The notes under the pieces: generated by a model | Databases searched by the model: none | What the model saw: the letters and a program-made list of their open reading frames with translations, nothing else | Told to the model about the DNA's origin: nothing | Translations under genes and position numbers: made by a program | Origin: Tamarix chinensis | Taxonomy: Eukaryota; Streptophyta; Magnoliopsida; Caryophyllales; Tamaricaceae | NCBI GenBank assembly: GCA_030549775.1 | Contig: CM060172.1 | Coordinates: forward strand, 6,125,861-6,189,860 | Length of the DNA: 64,000 nucleotides | Direction of reading: 5' to 3' | Shown here: one piece after another, positions 38,301 through 55,899 of the stretch | Position numbering within the stretch: the stretch's first letter is position 1 | Layout of the letters: every line of letters begins with the position of its first letter

Positions 38301-38854
38301 GTTAATGATTGTATGGGATTTAGGGCTTGTATGAAAAGTTCAAGAGGTTGCATGGGATGTGTAACATTTGCGTGGGAGCAAAATTTACGTATGAAAGGTT
38401 TATTTGGGATGTAAGGAAGGTAATGCAAGTATGATCTAGGTTTTAACTTTTTTGGGCGGAGAATAGTACGTGGAGTATTATAAGGGTATGGAGGAGACAG
38501 AATTAGGGTTTGGAGTGATTAACTCTGGGTCGTTGTGATTAAGTAGGGTTGGAGTAGCTAATTGTGATTTGTTGAGGATAATTAAGGTTTGGGATGGCTA
38601 AGTATGGTAACTATGGTAAAATAGGGTTAAGAGTGGTTAACCATGGTTTGGTGTGGACAATTAGGGTCGGTTATGGCTGCTTAGAGTTGTTGGTGTTATC
38701 ATGTGTATTTATTGATTAAAGTGTAGTTATGAATGTGGGATTTTAGTAGTTGTGATGTGTACAGTATAAAGAGAATGATTTATGCATATCAAGGGTGTTG
38801 TGTGATTCAATAAGACACGGATAAGACACTAATAACGTAAAGCAAAAGACTGTT

Positions 38855-39180
38855 GATCCGAGCCTAGTCCCGTCCACCCGTTAGAATAGTGGTCAGAGGC
38901 TTTCTACCCTGTGTGTTTCGTTCCGATCCACCGGCTATAATAGTGGTTAGAGGCGTTCTGCCCTGTGTGTTTATTTCCGGTCCACCGGCTATAATAGTGG
39001 GGGTCTCGGCTCGATAGACCCAAAGTAAATAAGTTAAACCATGGGAAAAATACTAAGTACTTACAGTGGAACACCATGTGAGGCGGGGCCAGTTCGGTCC
39101 ACCGGTAAGAATAGTGGTCAGAGGCGTCCTGCCCTGTGTTTTTATTTTCGGTCCACCGGCTATAATAGTGGGGTCCCCGT
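38855..39180 (+). repeat. CCACCGG tandem module, A-family copy 2
   Basis: Five units of the type GTCCACCGGCTATAATAGTGG are joined by GTCAGAGGCGTTCTGCCCTGTGTGTTT. The last member of each set ends GTGGGGGTCTCGG or GTGGGGTCCCCG. Confidence 0.8.
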
Positions 39181-41076
39181 GCTCACATGAATTATTGAAG
39201 AATGTGTGAAATGTAATTATTATCATTAATGAGAATAAAGAATAAGTCACCAGAAAAGTATTCAGGCCTTATCTTGCGGGTTATCGCATGTTGTCTATAT
39301 GATTGTGCTATGTGTGCTATGTGGTATGATTGTATGCTTGGCCTTAGCGCACCAGCGCCCTTACTCAGTATTGGACCCATACTGATACTACCTTGATTGA
39401 ATGGGTCCTGTGATGATCCACCAATGGTGGGGAGCAGACCTCCTATGCAGGTTTGATCGGTTACAAATTGTGGGGTGGAAGGCTTGGCTTGAGTGAGTAG
39501 GCGATCCGGATATTGGTCCCTTGGGATCTGTTTTATTTCGCTATATTTTGTACTACGCTTCTTGTTTTGAAACCGTACTCTTAAGTGGTATTCCTAAACG
39601 ATATTCTAACTGTTGTTGACTCGTATTTTCGTGAATGACCTATGTTAACTACGTACCTATGTTTTGATGATTCTTACTTAATGATGGTTTAGCTTAGCCT
39701 TAGCACTTAGTATCGGAATGGTAGGAGTGAACCGGTCTGGTACTAAGTGTGTCGGTAATACCCCCAAGTTTACGGTTTTAATTCTTTCGCTTCCGCTAAA
39801 ACCTTTGTCTTAAACGAAATTTTTCAGTAGTAAATTTGGGGGTGTTACAGTATCAATTTTAATTCCACGGTAGGGTGATAAGTAAACTACCGGATCAACT
39901 CATCTGGACCAATTTCAAATAAAAAGGTAGGGTACTAAGGCAACTACTAAACCACTTACCAAAACATGTAGCACACAACAACAACAACTAATACAGAAAT
40001 CTAAATTATCCCACTAATATTTTCACACAACATTATTTCCAATTTTAATTACTCGAGGAGGATATAATAATAACTTGAAGACATAAAAGTACACCGATCA
40101 TATTGATCCACAAGATAACATAGTACCCTCCAAACATCCAACCTAGAGGTATAACAACACTCTAATCATACTAGTGTATGAGGCAACACAATACCCTCCT
40201 CACCTAAGACACATAATTCTTAAGTATTGATACCCCTCTATAAGACCTATAGGTCACCAAAAGAGTAGACTAGGGCCCTATTAGACACAACGCACACCAG
40301 TGAACCAAATAAATTGAGAGCTCCTACCTCTTCTCTAGGGTAATTACTCCTATAGAGAAACCATTCTCAAACTCAAGTCTTCCACTTTAAGTATTAGTAT
40401 TTTATGAGGTGATCACACATAGCACATATTGCACAATTATTTCCATTTCCATAATTGTATATTTTTTCTTTATTTTCAATTATTAAGGTAAACCCTAAGG
40501 TCATAAATCTATGACAAAGTCAAAGTCAATACTAAAGTCAATCTATCAAAAGTGTGAAGTCATCTTACGTACAATTATTCACAAAATATGCATTAGGTCA
40601 AAAATGACCAAATTGCTATCAAAACCCTAATTCCACCATTTTATCCAAATTCTAAACTAATTATTATCATTATGGGCAACTTATAATGAAAAGGAAAAAA
40701 ATAGTGATTCATGTAATTTTAGCATGTAGGCAATCTTTGTGATCTAGTGATTAGCTGTATTTTTCATTTTTCATGCATTTAGTAAGTTACGTCCACACAA
40801 CATGATCCTACATGCATGCTTTTATAATATCAACACTAAATACCATGCAGTAACCTTCATGGAACACTTATCTTGGAAATTATATCATAACTTAACAAGG
40901 TTACAAATCCTATTAAAATCCTATACATGTATACGTTAATCATTCAAAAAATTACGCATATGTATATGCTAAGTTGAATACATGCTAATTATTTAATATT
41001 GTATTTCATGTTTCAATCCTATTCATCATACTTGCATACTTAATGTAAGACTTTAACGTATAACACATACATATAA

Positions 41077-44000
41077 TATAATACCTCATTTCCAAAAACC
41101 CAATTATAACCAGTAATTATGTGCATTAGTTATAATAATTATTTTAGGATAAATCATAATAAATATATTATTAATATGAGTAATATTATCATGACTTATT
41201 AGATATAAATATTTAATTAAATAAAATTTACTACAGGATGTGTATTAAATTTTTAAATCTGGGATGGATTATAACCGATATTTGTTTCGTCAAGTATACC
41301 TAACCCGGTAACCTAATAAGTTTTACCAGAATATTTTACCTTGATTCTTCACATATAAATTACCATAACCTATCCCCTAATCAGTGTTTTAAATTTCTTT
41401 ACCTCATCATACTCCCTCTACCTCGGCACCTTACTCCGATGAGACATCACCTTACACCATCTAGGATGTACCTCCCCTCTCCCCTCTGTTTTCCTCTCCT
41501 TGTTTCACTCCTCATTTCCCTTACTCTACCCTATTCTTAATACCTTCTTCTCTCCCTCCTATGTTGTGTCAAAACCCACGAGAAAACCTACAACCTCATC
41601 CTCCTAAGCTCTAATTGACCCTCTGTTTTATCCATTATCGTGTGCTTCCTTCCACCACCATTTTTACTTTACAAGGAAACCCTCCAATAGCCTCCTTACC
41701 TTTACACTAGCCACCATCACTGATCCTCCACACCCTTCATCGATAGCCCCTACCAAAGCCACCCGATAAACCACACACTCCCTAAGGTAACCCTCTCCCT
41801 CGTGCTACTTCTCGCCCCTTGTCTTCGGCTCTTCTCACCAAAAAAACACACCACTAGCCAAAACCATTGTTCCTCCCCTTCTCCTTTGAACAAACCCGCC
41901 ATTACACCCCTCATCCCTTCAACCAAACCCACTAAAGCCTATCAATTTTACCTTCAGTCAATTTAGCCAAAGCTACCCCTTTGTTGCCGCACATTTTTTC
42001 ACCGGAACCCTAACCTCCCCTTCAACCCTTTTTGGGCCACCTTTTCTTTCTTCACTTGCTCCATCTTTTCTACTGTTCTCCCCTCCCTAGCATTTGTCTT
42101 ACATACCATTATTGGTCCCTAGCACTAGCTAAGTCTACTGTTGCCACCCTCTCCTTCTTGACAACCTCAACTAATTTTTCTCCTTTTAGTTGTCTGAAGT
42201 TTCCTTATCTTTCTCTTGCTTTGTTTGATTGATTAGTGATTCTTCAATTATTTTGGTGATTTTTTTTGTAATATTATATGATAATATATTTGTGTTTGGA
42301 TTTTAAATTCCTAGGTAATTCTTGAGGACTGTAGAGAATACTTCTTTTTGTGTAAGCTCAGATTAGGTAAATCCAATCACTCATAAGACAGTAGAAATTA
42401 TGTGCAAGTATGCTAGGATTGTTTAGACCTAAAATCATAATAGGGTTTTATGCTTTTAATTTATTATAGTATGCATGATAAAATGATAACATGTTATGGG
42501 GATGATATGCATGATTGTGAAAGCTAAGTTACATTTATGGTGATATGTCAAATGTTTTACGTCCATATGTCAAGGATTTTATTAGAGTTTCCATTATTAT
42601 CAATTTATGATTCAAATTCCATGGTAAATACCTCATGCTTTCTCATAATTGGTATTTAGGGTTACAATGATTCAAATGGGAGCATATATGCATGATTGGT
42701 TAGCTTATGATAAATTCTATTTGCATAACCTAGGGTTAGAGATATTCCCCTACATGTACTATGATGGTATTTATCCTAGTCAAATGATGTATTATGCTTT
42801 AAATGTGTGTGTACCTACTGCATGAAAAATGTGGTACATAATAGTTTCATTATTAGGGTTTTATAGGCACAACCCACTAAATACATGAAAAGTGAAAAAT
42901 AGTTAATCGCCAAAATACAAAGATTACCTACATACTAAAATAATATGGAATATTTTCTTTTTGCTTTCTCATGACTAATATCTCATAATGATAATGTTTG
43001 GTATGAAAATGAATACAATTGTGAAACTAGGTTTTTAAAGGACATTTTGATAATTTTGACCTAAAATATCTTTCACAAATAACTATATTCTAGGCTGGCC
43101 TTAGAATTTTGATAAGTTGACCTTAGTTTTAACTTGGTTTAACATAGACCTATAACCTTAGGGTTTACCTAATTAATTAAATATAAAAGGAGAAATGGTT
43201 AAGTAAGGTTAATGGAAAATTTTTTTTAGTATGTGACTTATGTGATCACCTCATAAAATATTAATCTTAAAGTGAAAGACCTCGATTTGGGAATGTTTGC
43301 TCTCTGTAATTAGCTCCCCTAGAGGTGAGGTATTAGCTCTCATTTAAATTGGTTCATTGGTGTGCTGATGTGCCCTATTTAAGGCCTTAGTCTACTCTAT
43401 AGGTCACCTACATATTTTATAAGGGGTATCAATACTTAAGGACTAGATAACCAAGGTTGGAGGATACTAGGTTGTCTTTGTGTGCTAGTATGACCAAGTG
43501 TACCACTATGTCCCTAGATTCGAGGTAAGGGTATTAAGTTGCCTTTGGGTGCCAATATGATCAAGTGTATCACTGTGTACCTGGGTTCATTGTATCATCC
43601 TCGAGTAAATAGATAAAAATGGAAATATATGTTGTGTAATAAGATGAAAGAAATGGATTTGTTGGCTCAGTAATCACCTCAGTGCCCTACCTTAGTTTGT
43701 TTTAGATTTGTTGGTTTGGTAGGTGCCTCAGTACCCTAACCTAGTATTATTTTGGGTAGTTGTTTTGGTAGTTGCTTTAGTGCCTTACCACTGCATTTGG
43801 AAATGTATTTAACTAATCATATATAAATTTGAACTTTAAATTGATGAGAACTTGACTGGTGTGTTTTACTACTGATTTTGAGATCAAATTTTTATATACA
43901 TTGTTCCATGAATATTATTTGTGTTTATGGTATATGCTTTATGCTCAAGTACGATTTTTGGATTCTATGTGACTATGTAAAATATGGGTATGTTGTTTTT

Positions 44001-44475
44001 TCTTAGGTATTGTGATTTACTCAATTTGAGAAAGTTGTACTGATACTACTTTTGCAGTTAATTATGTAAGAGCCATGGAATGCCATAAAGCATATAAGAA
44101 TGGGAAGAATAAGAAGAGTCCTTGGGAAAAAGTCTTATTTTCATAATGGGCCTTTGGATCCAAGAGTCAGGGCAAACCATGTCATGCATACGAATGCTAG
44201 TTTTTGTCTATGATCAGTTTTCTTTTGGACTCTTATATCCCTTGCTATTTTTTGAATTATATTCATTGTAGTAACAACATTTATTCGTAACTTCTATCTC
44301 ACATTATTCTATTTCTGTTGATTTACTTTGGTTATAGTTTTTTTTAGCCTTAACACTAGCATAATAAAGGAGAGGGAGCTAAGCTTATGAAACGTGTGGT
44401 GGTAACACCCAATAATTTAGTAATTAACGCTTTTGCAAAATAAAATTTTCAAGATGGTAAATTGAGAGTGTTACA
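41077..44475 (+). repeat. Solo LTR, family B, plus strand
   Basis: It starts TATAATACCTCATTTCC and ends AAATTGAGAGTGTTACA. The flanks TATAA (41072-41076) and TATAA (44476-44480) are an exact 5-bp TSD. It is inserted head-to-head into a minus-strand member of the same family, giving a large inverted repeat (roughly 39850-41076 against 42300-44000). A CT-rich block at 41400-42200 is followed by AT-rich sequence and by CTCAGTGCCCTACCTTAG units (43670-43800). Confidence 0.9.
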
Positions 44476-45684
44476 TATAACCCTTCAAAACTCATACATA
44501 AATTATATCCTAACACATAATAACTTTCATGTATCACCACATGATTATACATCTTAATATAAGTATACAATTTACCTTTTATCCAAGCAAAGAATTAAAG
44601 CAAGATTCACCAAATCTTAGTTTCTACTTAACCTCTTCAAAACCCTTACATCAACACACACATATATTAAAATATAATACAATATAATATTAAATAAAAT
44701 TAACTTAAAACTTAATTGGGAGAGGGATTTGAAAAATAATCTAGAAAAGGGTACACACACGAGGCAACAAATACTATGCCAGAAGGAGAAGGAGAACAAC
44801 AATGAGCTTTGCCAAAGGATGGAGGTGAGCAAGGGGAGGTAGATTGGTAGAAATGGCTGAAGGACAAGGAGGAAGATCTAGTTGGTTCAGCCGGTGCACA
44901 AAAGGGAGAGGAAAAGTGGAGAGTTACAGGGAGTTTGGTCGATGGTGGAGGGTGAGGTGTAGCAATAACAGAAAGTGCAGAGGAGTGTGTATCAATGGTG
45001 ATGGTTGATGGTGTTGTGTTGGTTTTAATAGGAGTGTGTGAAACTAGGGGGGACCAACAGGAGGGGCCAAACCTAAGGTATTGTGGTGGTTTCGGGGTGC
45101 ATTTGGCAACTATGAGGAGGAAGAAGATGAAAGTGCAAGCTTGAAGCTTGCATTTGGTGATGGTGAGTGTCGACAAAAAGAAAATGAAGGGGAGAAGGGT
45201 GTTGTTGAGGCATTAATGCATTATATATACACACACCAATCTACAAAAATGAGGTGAGGCATGGTCGACAAGCCAACTCATACATGAAGAAGATGGGAAT
45301 TGATGGAATAAGGTGTGGCTGATGGAGTACGGAACACAATGAAAAGCATGAATAGGAGTGATGGCATGGAGGTGGAAAGGATACCAAAAAGGTGGAGAAG
45401 AAAAGGAAAATAAAGAAAAAAGGAGAAAATGAAAAAAAAATGTATAGGTTTAAAATTAGGCTTAGATTAATGTAATTTAACTTAGGGTATAAATTAGAAT
45501 TAAATTTAATAACCTAAATTTTATCAAATTTTAATTTAATTAAAATTTATATCTAATATACTATAATAATGTACATAGTAATAAAATATTTTGTGCAAAA
45601 CCTCAGAAGATAACTATTATAAATTGATTACATATAATTATCATTTTATAATTAAAGTTTTTAAAAATAATGTATTATATTATT

Positions 45685-46790
45685 ACAATTGGAGATACAA
45701 ACAACTCACATCTCTCGTAATCAATGACTAGTTCAAATTCAATAATCGAATAATCCTTCTCTTATATAGCTACATAGATTATAATCTTGACAAAATTACA
45801 CTTAAATTAATTTTTTTAATCTATATCTATATAAAAAAGTACAATAGCTGCTAAAAATAGCTACTTAATTTTCCTGCCTATTTTTATTATTATCATAACT
45901 ACAAAAATTATTTACATAATTATCGGGCAATACAAATATAATATAGTCCCCTTATTTTCCTTAAAACCCAACTCCTAAAATTAAATAACTTAAGAAAATC
46001 TACACTTTTTCCTACTCTCCAGTCCCCTTCCCACTCTTCTTTTACCCCTTTTCTAATTTTTCTCTTAACAATATTCAAAATAACTACATTTTTCCTACAA
46101 ATAAATAAATAAATATACGTATAAATAGAATTTATTTATTACTCTCTCTATATTAAAAATATTATCACCGCATATTTCAAATATAAATTTTGACAATTAT
46201 TTTTTATTTATGCTATTAAAATATCATGATCATATTCATTTTAAAAATTTGTTTTATAATATTATTTGCTTATATTTTTTATTAATATATATTAAAAAAT
46301 ATTAACAGTCGAATTTTATTTTTAAAATATACAACAATAGTCTTTTTAATATGAACAATGTATATTATATATCATTTATTATACATAATTAATTTTTTAC
46401 GTGAACATATCTTGTTATAGTGTTTTTATTAATAACGGATAATATCAGCCCCTTGATCCTGACTTTTAATCCTACTTAGGATTTGATCAAATAGCGCATA
46501 CCATCGGCGCGTTGAAACGAAAGTAACCGCAGGAAGAAGACACGAGAAGAATAGGAAACCCGACATTCATGATATTCCATATAAAACAAGTTATTTTAAT
46601 AATTTATATATTTTTTAGATAATAAAAATAATTTTAAATTTTTATTTAAAGCTTTCATCAAAAAATAGTAAAATTTTTTCTAAAACAGCCTTCTTATATT
46701 AAAGTTAATAAAAAAATAAGTTAGTTTTTTAAACAATTTTATTTTTTCAAAAATAACCTATTTATATAAAAAAATATTAGTAATAAAATG
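45685..46790. other. AT-rich intergenic DNA downstream of RPS26
   Basis: No coding region is supported. The part next to 46790 should contain the RPS26 3' end and polyadenylation region, but no single signal stands out. A short GC-richer island at 46440-46570 has no recognised identity. Confidence 0.5.
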
Positions 46791-47114
46791 ATTTACTTTT
46801 CTAATACAAATGTACTATGAAATTTAAGATGGAAAATGTGATGCGTCTGTCCTATAGCCGGACAATGGCTCAAGATGTCAACCTCATTCATTTCGAGAGA
46901 CCACATGGAGGCGTACAGATAAAAGCAGGTCAAGATTGACCAAACCAGAGGCCGAGAAGAAGGGGAAAATAAATCAAGATCTGTAAATTGCCATAAAAAA
47001 TGATCATCAAGAATGCAAATCTCAAACAATGTTAGCTGCAAAATGAAACTAAAGTATGCAAAATGCTCAAGCAAAGCCGCCATATATTGTCCAAGAGTGA
47101 CTTTGTATATCTGT

Positions 47115-51374
<4,260 letters not shown>

Positions 51375-51447
51375 AGTTCGCAACTGTGTCTTCTTTCCGT
51401 GGCACGAAGATCTAATCGAGTTGTATCTCCAGGCTGCTACTCCAATC

Positions 51448-51455
51448 TAGGGTTT
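51448..51455 (-). promoter_or_regulatory. Telo-box of the RPS26 promoter or leader
   Basis: AAACCCTA on the minus strand, 74-81 bases before the start codon. Telo-boxes near the transcription start are typical of plant ribosomal protein genes and support coordinated expression in growing tissue. Confidence 0.6.
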
Positions 51456-51473
51456 TACCAGCCAGGTAACAGG

Positions 51474-51480
51474 ATTTATA
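51474..51480 (-). promoter_or_regulatory. TATA-like element of RPS26
   Basis: TATAAAT on the minus strand, about 100 bases before the start codon and about 20 bases upstream of the telo-box. A start near 51445 would give a leader of about 70 bases. Confidence 0.45.
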
Positions 51481-51484
51481 TCTT

Positions 51485-51957
51485 ACGCGAAACGCCCCGC
51501 TAAGAGCATCGACGTCTACGGATCAAGATTAGTTCTGACCGAACGAATAGTTGGTCGCTACATCCTACGCCTAAATGGCTTGTTTGGTGCGGGTTAAAAA
51601 AAATAATATACATATATTATTTTCTATCTTCTACGTAAAGTATTTAATATTAAAATCATATTTTAATTAAATATCTATTGTAGATCAACTTAATACCTAA
51701 AATAAATATTTATATGAAAAATAATTTTTTGAGTTTCACATATGTTATAAATGATATATAAAATACGATGGTTATTTTTCCACCTCTATTATTTTCATAC
51801 CAAATGAACGCTAAATTAGTAACTTTTCATCCTTAAATTTTGTATTTAACTATTTTAGTCTTTTTATTTCTTGACTCTTATTCTCATTAATTGTTTTTTC
51901 TTTATTTTTCTCTTTTAATTTTTAATGTTTAATTCTCTTAATATTTACTAGAATAAT
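51485..51957. other. RPS26 upstream region
   Basis: The first 100 bases are GC-richer (CGAAACGCCCCGC, GACCGAACG), probably the upstream promoter; beyond about 51600 the DNA is AT-rich and featureless up to the C LTR. No site II element (TGGGCC/T) was found here. Confidence 0.45.
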
Positions 51958-53560
51958 TATGACATCCCCAAAAACAACAAGTAAAAAATATATTTTTTAT
52001 TTCTAAAAATCATACACCATAAGAAGGGGTGTTACTACCATAATTAGAATAACTCTAGCCTTGGGCCATCCTCATACTAATTATAAGGCTAGCGAAATAA
52101 GATGCAACCAAAATAACATAAGAAAGAGCTTTATAACATAAAGAGAGTTGAGTGTTGATATCAGAAAAGACTGAAATACAAAATATTGTTTAACTAAGGG
52201 AAATATTGACTAGAACTAAAAGGGAAAAAAATCCAGAAAACACTCTCTTCAGGCCTTAATCCTAGAATATCGCAATATCACTTTACCCTGACCAAGTCAT
52301 TATATACGGCAAAGTCATCTATGGTATCATCAATTACCTGCACAAACTCAAAAGGGGATGCTACTCATGGAAATGAGTAGCACCCATAAAATGGATGACC
52401 TACACACTATATAATAAATAAGGTAACAATACAACCAAATAGGAACATAGCAATACATGATAAGAACATAATGCACATAAGTAGATTATAATAGACCATT
52501 TGCCCTCGTCTAGACTTAAGACATTAGTATAGTATTTGTACATCTATTAAATTATATCCACATAGGTTTGGAGATTCTTTTATTCTCACCGATGAACCGA
52601 TAGTTATATGCTCCAGGACAACACACTCCTGACCTCTATTATCACTGATAGATCAATAAGTATAATACAATCCAGAGTAGAATGATCCTAACCACTATTA
52701 TCACTGATGGATTGGTAGATATAATGTAATCCATAGTCCTGACCCACGTAGTGTTTCGCTATAAGTAGTTAGTATTTTTTTCGTAGATTATTATTATCAA
52801 AGGGTTTCATTACTTGAGCTTGGGACCCCCACTATTCTTATCGGTAGACCGGTATATATAATGCAACCCAGGGCAAAATACTCTTGACCACTATTATCAT
52901 CGGTGGACCGGTACATATTATATACATGGGCCCGACTCAAATGATAATATCCCAAAAAATTTTCTTAGCCTAATCATGCCTTATTAACACCCTAATTTGA
53001 TTATAATATAGAGAAATAGTGTTTTAGCCTTAACACAATTTCTTAATCCCAAAACTTTAACTAAATTTGAAACCTTAACTTGGATAAATCATATTTTGTA
53101 AATTGAACTCAAACTTGCTAAAATTTCTACTAATCCCAACTATCTTAGTAATCTAAAACCACCTAAACTAACCTCTTAATCTTTTTCTCTTTCCCCTTTA
53201 TGTTTCTCCTTTTCTTTTCTTTCTTCTCTTTCTTCCATCAACCTAAGCTGCAACAATTGAATATGTTGTAACTTGCCCTACAAACTTGCACTCTCCCCCA
53301 CTTGCACCATCACCCATCATCTTTCTATAGCCATCCATTATCCATCAACTTTTCTTCTTCCTCTTTTCTCATCCCTATCGATATGCAACACCACATGCAC
53401 ACCCTACCATTTCTTTTCTACCTTATCCTTACATAATACACACACACACAACCATCACCATCTCAATTACACCCTCTATCATTTTTCCCAACATTCAACC
53501 ATCTTTTTATTGCACCATCCCTCATGACTAACCTACACCATCACTTGTTGCACACCTCCC

Positions 53561-53568
53561 TATATATA
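53561..53568 (+). promoter_or_regulatory. TATA box of the plus-strand C LTR
   Basis: CCTCCCTATATATATGTAACACTC lies in the CT-rich block, at the same relative place as in the minus-strand C LTR. Confidence 0.45.
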
Positions 53569-54998
53569 TGTAACACTCTCCTTTCTTTCCTTTTGTTTGG
53601 CCTTCACTACCATTTTTGTGTCCAAAATTCAACCCAAGCAACCCCTCTTCCTTCTCTTTTCTTCTCCTTCTTCCTCTTATTCATGCCCTATTTTACCCAA
53701 GCACCATCATTCCCCCATCATGCACCACCACACAATACCCATTGACTAGTAAACCGACTACCAAGGTCACCCCAGCCTTTGCCAACATAGTCACCAGCCA
53801 TCCCTGCCAACCATAAATTCGTTTCCCTTCTTCTTTTCCTTGCCTATCTCATTTTTAAGAAACACACAGCATGTGCGTGTCCTCAAGCACGATCATTCAA
53901 CACTAAAATTTTCTATTGCACACCCATGAAACCTAGCACAGCCTGCTCGTACACCCTTGCATGCCATGCTTGGCCCAAACGCATACCCGTGTGTATCTAT
54001 TCAACTTACAACCTGTTTGTCCAGTGATCGAGCACAGTCGTGCCACCTCACACCACTTGGTCATGCACAATCCTTTCTCTCATCTTGGATGTGCACTGCC
54101 TATAGCATAGTTATGTAGCTACTAAATTTTAGTCATGCACCGCTATTTTTACCCCTAAACTTTATCCAAACACCATCAAATTTTTACCATGATTCCACAA
54201 CACATTCTACTACACATCTCAAGCTTCTATTTACTATAGTTATTTCAATTTTTATCCTCTTTACCTTAATTTCTCCTTCGACTTTTCAAACCCAACCATG
54301 GATTTTGTTGCTTTTTTATGCGGTATTCATGTGATCTTAGAGGAGAAAGTCTAGGATTTACATACTTAGAGCTCAGTGTCCTAGTTGGTAAAGATACTAT
54401 TTGATGTTTAGGGCTTTTGATGTTATTTGCTTGTATGGTTATGTATGCTTTTCATGATATTATTGATATATGATTTAATATATGTTAATCATGATGTGTT
54501 ATTCTAATATGGATACTATGTTTGGAAGAAAGTACGAATGGGTAAGAGATATCATTATGATTTTATTGTGATAATGACATATTTGTGGGAATATATCTTA
54601 TGGCATAAAATATGGGCTAAATGAGCATTGATAATTGGACGTAAGTATTTTTATGGTCATGATGATAATTGGTGGATTTGGAAAATAATGTGTGTGGAAG
54701 GTACAATATTTTATAGAAAAAAATAAAGGTTATCATTTGTCCTTAAGGGTATTTTGTTCATTATGGGATAATAAGAAAGTTTTCGGTATTTTATATGATA
54801 ATGATATTCTAAGAAATGTTTGGGAGTATCATTATTTGTCTTGGGTTCTTCAAACGAAATAATGGTCTAATTAGGGTTTAATAACTTAACATGATAATAT
54901 CATTACTCCCTGTGTAAAACCTAGAGGTTGATTGGATTCTAAATATGTTGTTAATGATTGGTCTTATGAGGATGTATGTTAAATTTGGTAAGTATATG

Positions 54999-55894
54999 TG
55001 ATGTGTATCTCAATAATTTGTATTTAAATAATTCTATTAATTATTGTAAATTACATTGTACCTATAATTACTTTACTTATTCTGTGAATAATTAGGGAAA
55101 AATCAAATGATTGGAAATGGACCATATTGTGGCTGTTGTGAGTAGATGTTGCTGGTTGTTGCTGCTGCTCTAGAAATTGCTGCATAAGTTGATCTTTCTT
55201 GTTGATTATATCATAGGGAAATTTATCAATCCCATATGATACATTCACAGGCATATCTTGGCTAGTGAAAATTAAGTTGGCCGCATAATCCGCCACCCGG
55301 CCCATATTTTCTAGGTTAGAAAGATTGCAGATTATGCAACCCTTAATAACCATAATTAGCTATACAAAATTAGCTGATAGGAATTAAGTTGTAAATCATT
55401 TATATGGGAATGTTGTAATCTTGTATTTTGTAGTTGGGCTGAATTATTATTATCAGCACCAACAACCTTGTATTTTGTTTGTATTGCTCGGTTGGGCTGA
55501 TATATTGGGTCTTGTATTTGAGCCCATCGATCGTACAATGGCTTGTATTGTTTGTATCGTATACACACATATATAAGGCGTATATAAGGTGTTTATATGA
55601 CACTTTCTTTGGCAGAATATACAGCTCGATTGTATTTTTTTGTCTGGAATATTCTCTCTCTTGACTCTTCTCTCTCTCTCGCAAAAGTCTTGCTCCCTCG
55701 ATCTTCTTCTCTGCTGATCTTCTTCTCAAATCTCTTTATGTAAATCCAATCTTAGTTGCCGTTGATTATAACTGTGCTTTGAGTTTTCTTGATCTTCCTT
55801 TGGTTTGATTCCTTAGGTTGATCGATCTTTTGTAATCAAACCCTTCACTCGACTAACGGTCCAGCAAAATTCCTTGAAACCTATCCAAGCTTCA
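54999..55894 (+). repeat. 5' LTR of the Ty3/gypsy element
   Basis: It starts TGATGTGTATCTCAATAA, as does the 3' LTR, and ends near TTCA (55894) a few bases before the primer-binding site. TATATAAGGCGTATATAAGG (55571-55590) is a plausible TATA region, followed by a TC-rich leader. Differences from the 3' LTR are mostly C/T and G/A transitions, many at CG sites. Confidence 0.9.
55051..55353 (-). other. Antisense open frame of 100 codons in the 5' LTR
   Basis: It reads MVIKGCIICNLSNLENMGRV at its start and has a Gln-rich run (FLEQQQQPATSTHN) near residue 62-75. An equal-length open copy lies in the 3' LTR at 60836-61138. I do not recognise the protein. There are no obvious promoter or splice signals, so it may be a captured gene fragment or a chance frame. 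Confidence 0.3.
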
Positions 55895-55899
55895 TCATT

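Larger units (their letters stand above)
34848..39849 (+). repeat. Solo LTR, family A (copy 2)
   Basis: It starts TGTAATACCCCAAAATTC and ends AAATTTGGGGGTGTTACA. The flanks GAATC (34843-34847) and GTATC (39850-39854) differ at one base, consistent with an old 5-bp TSD. The modular order matches copy 1. The host B LTR reads through when the A copy is removed. No retroviral genes are present. Confidence 0.85.
34234..45679 (-). repeat. Solo LTR, family B, minus strand, split by two younger LTRs
   Basis: The left end is TGTAACACCCCAGCATTTAC and the right end is AATAATGTATTATA, which is a TATAATAC start on the minus strand. The flanks TTATT (34229-34233) and TTATT (45680-45684) form an exact 5-bp TSD. 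The three surviving pieces (34234-34847, 39850-41076, 44476-45679) total about 3.05 kb and run in the same order as the reverse complement of the plus-strand B LTR. They carry AGGTAGGGCACTAAGGCAACTAC units next to the A insertion and a purine-rich third piece with a TATA-like TATATAA (45221-45227) on the minus strand. Confidence 0.85.

Noticed and set aside
44712..45176. Ser/Pro-rich open frame of 154 codons on the minus strand
   Set aside because: It lies in the CT-rich block of the minus-strand B LTR, which is the same kind of compositional frame seen in other LTRs here.
55479..55664. Open frame on the plus strand in the 5' LTR (and its copy at 61264)
   Set aside because: Its C-terminus is not conserved between the two LTRs because of an indel, and it overlaps the TATA and leader region.
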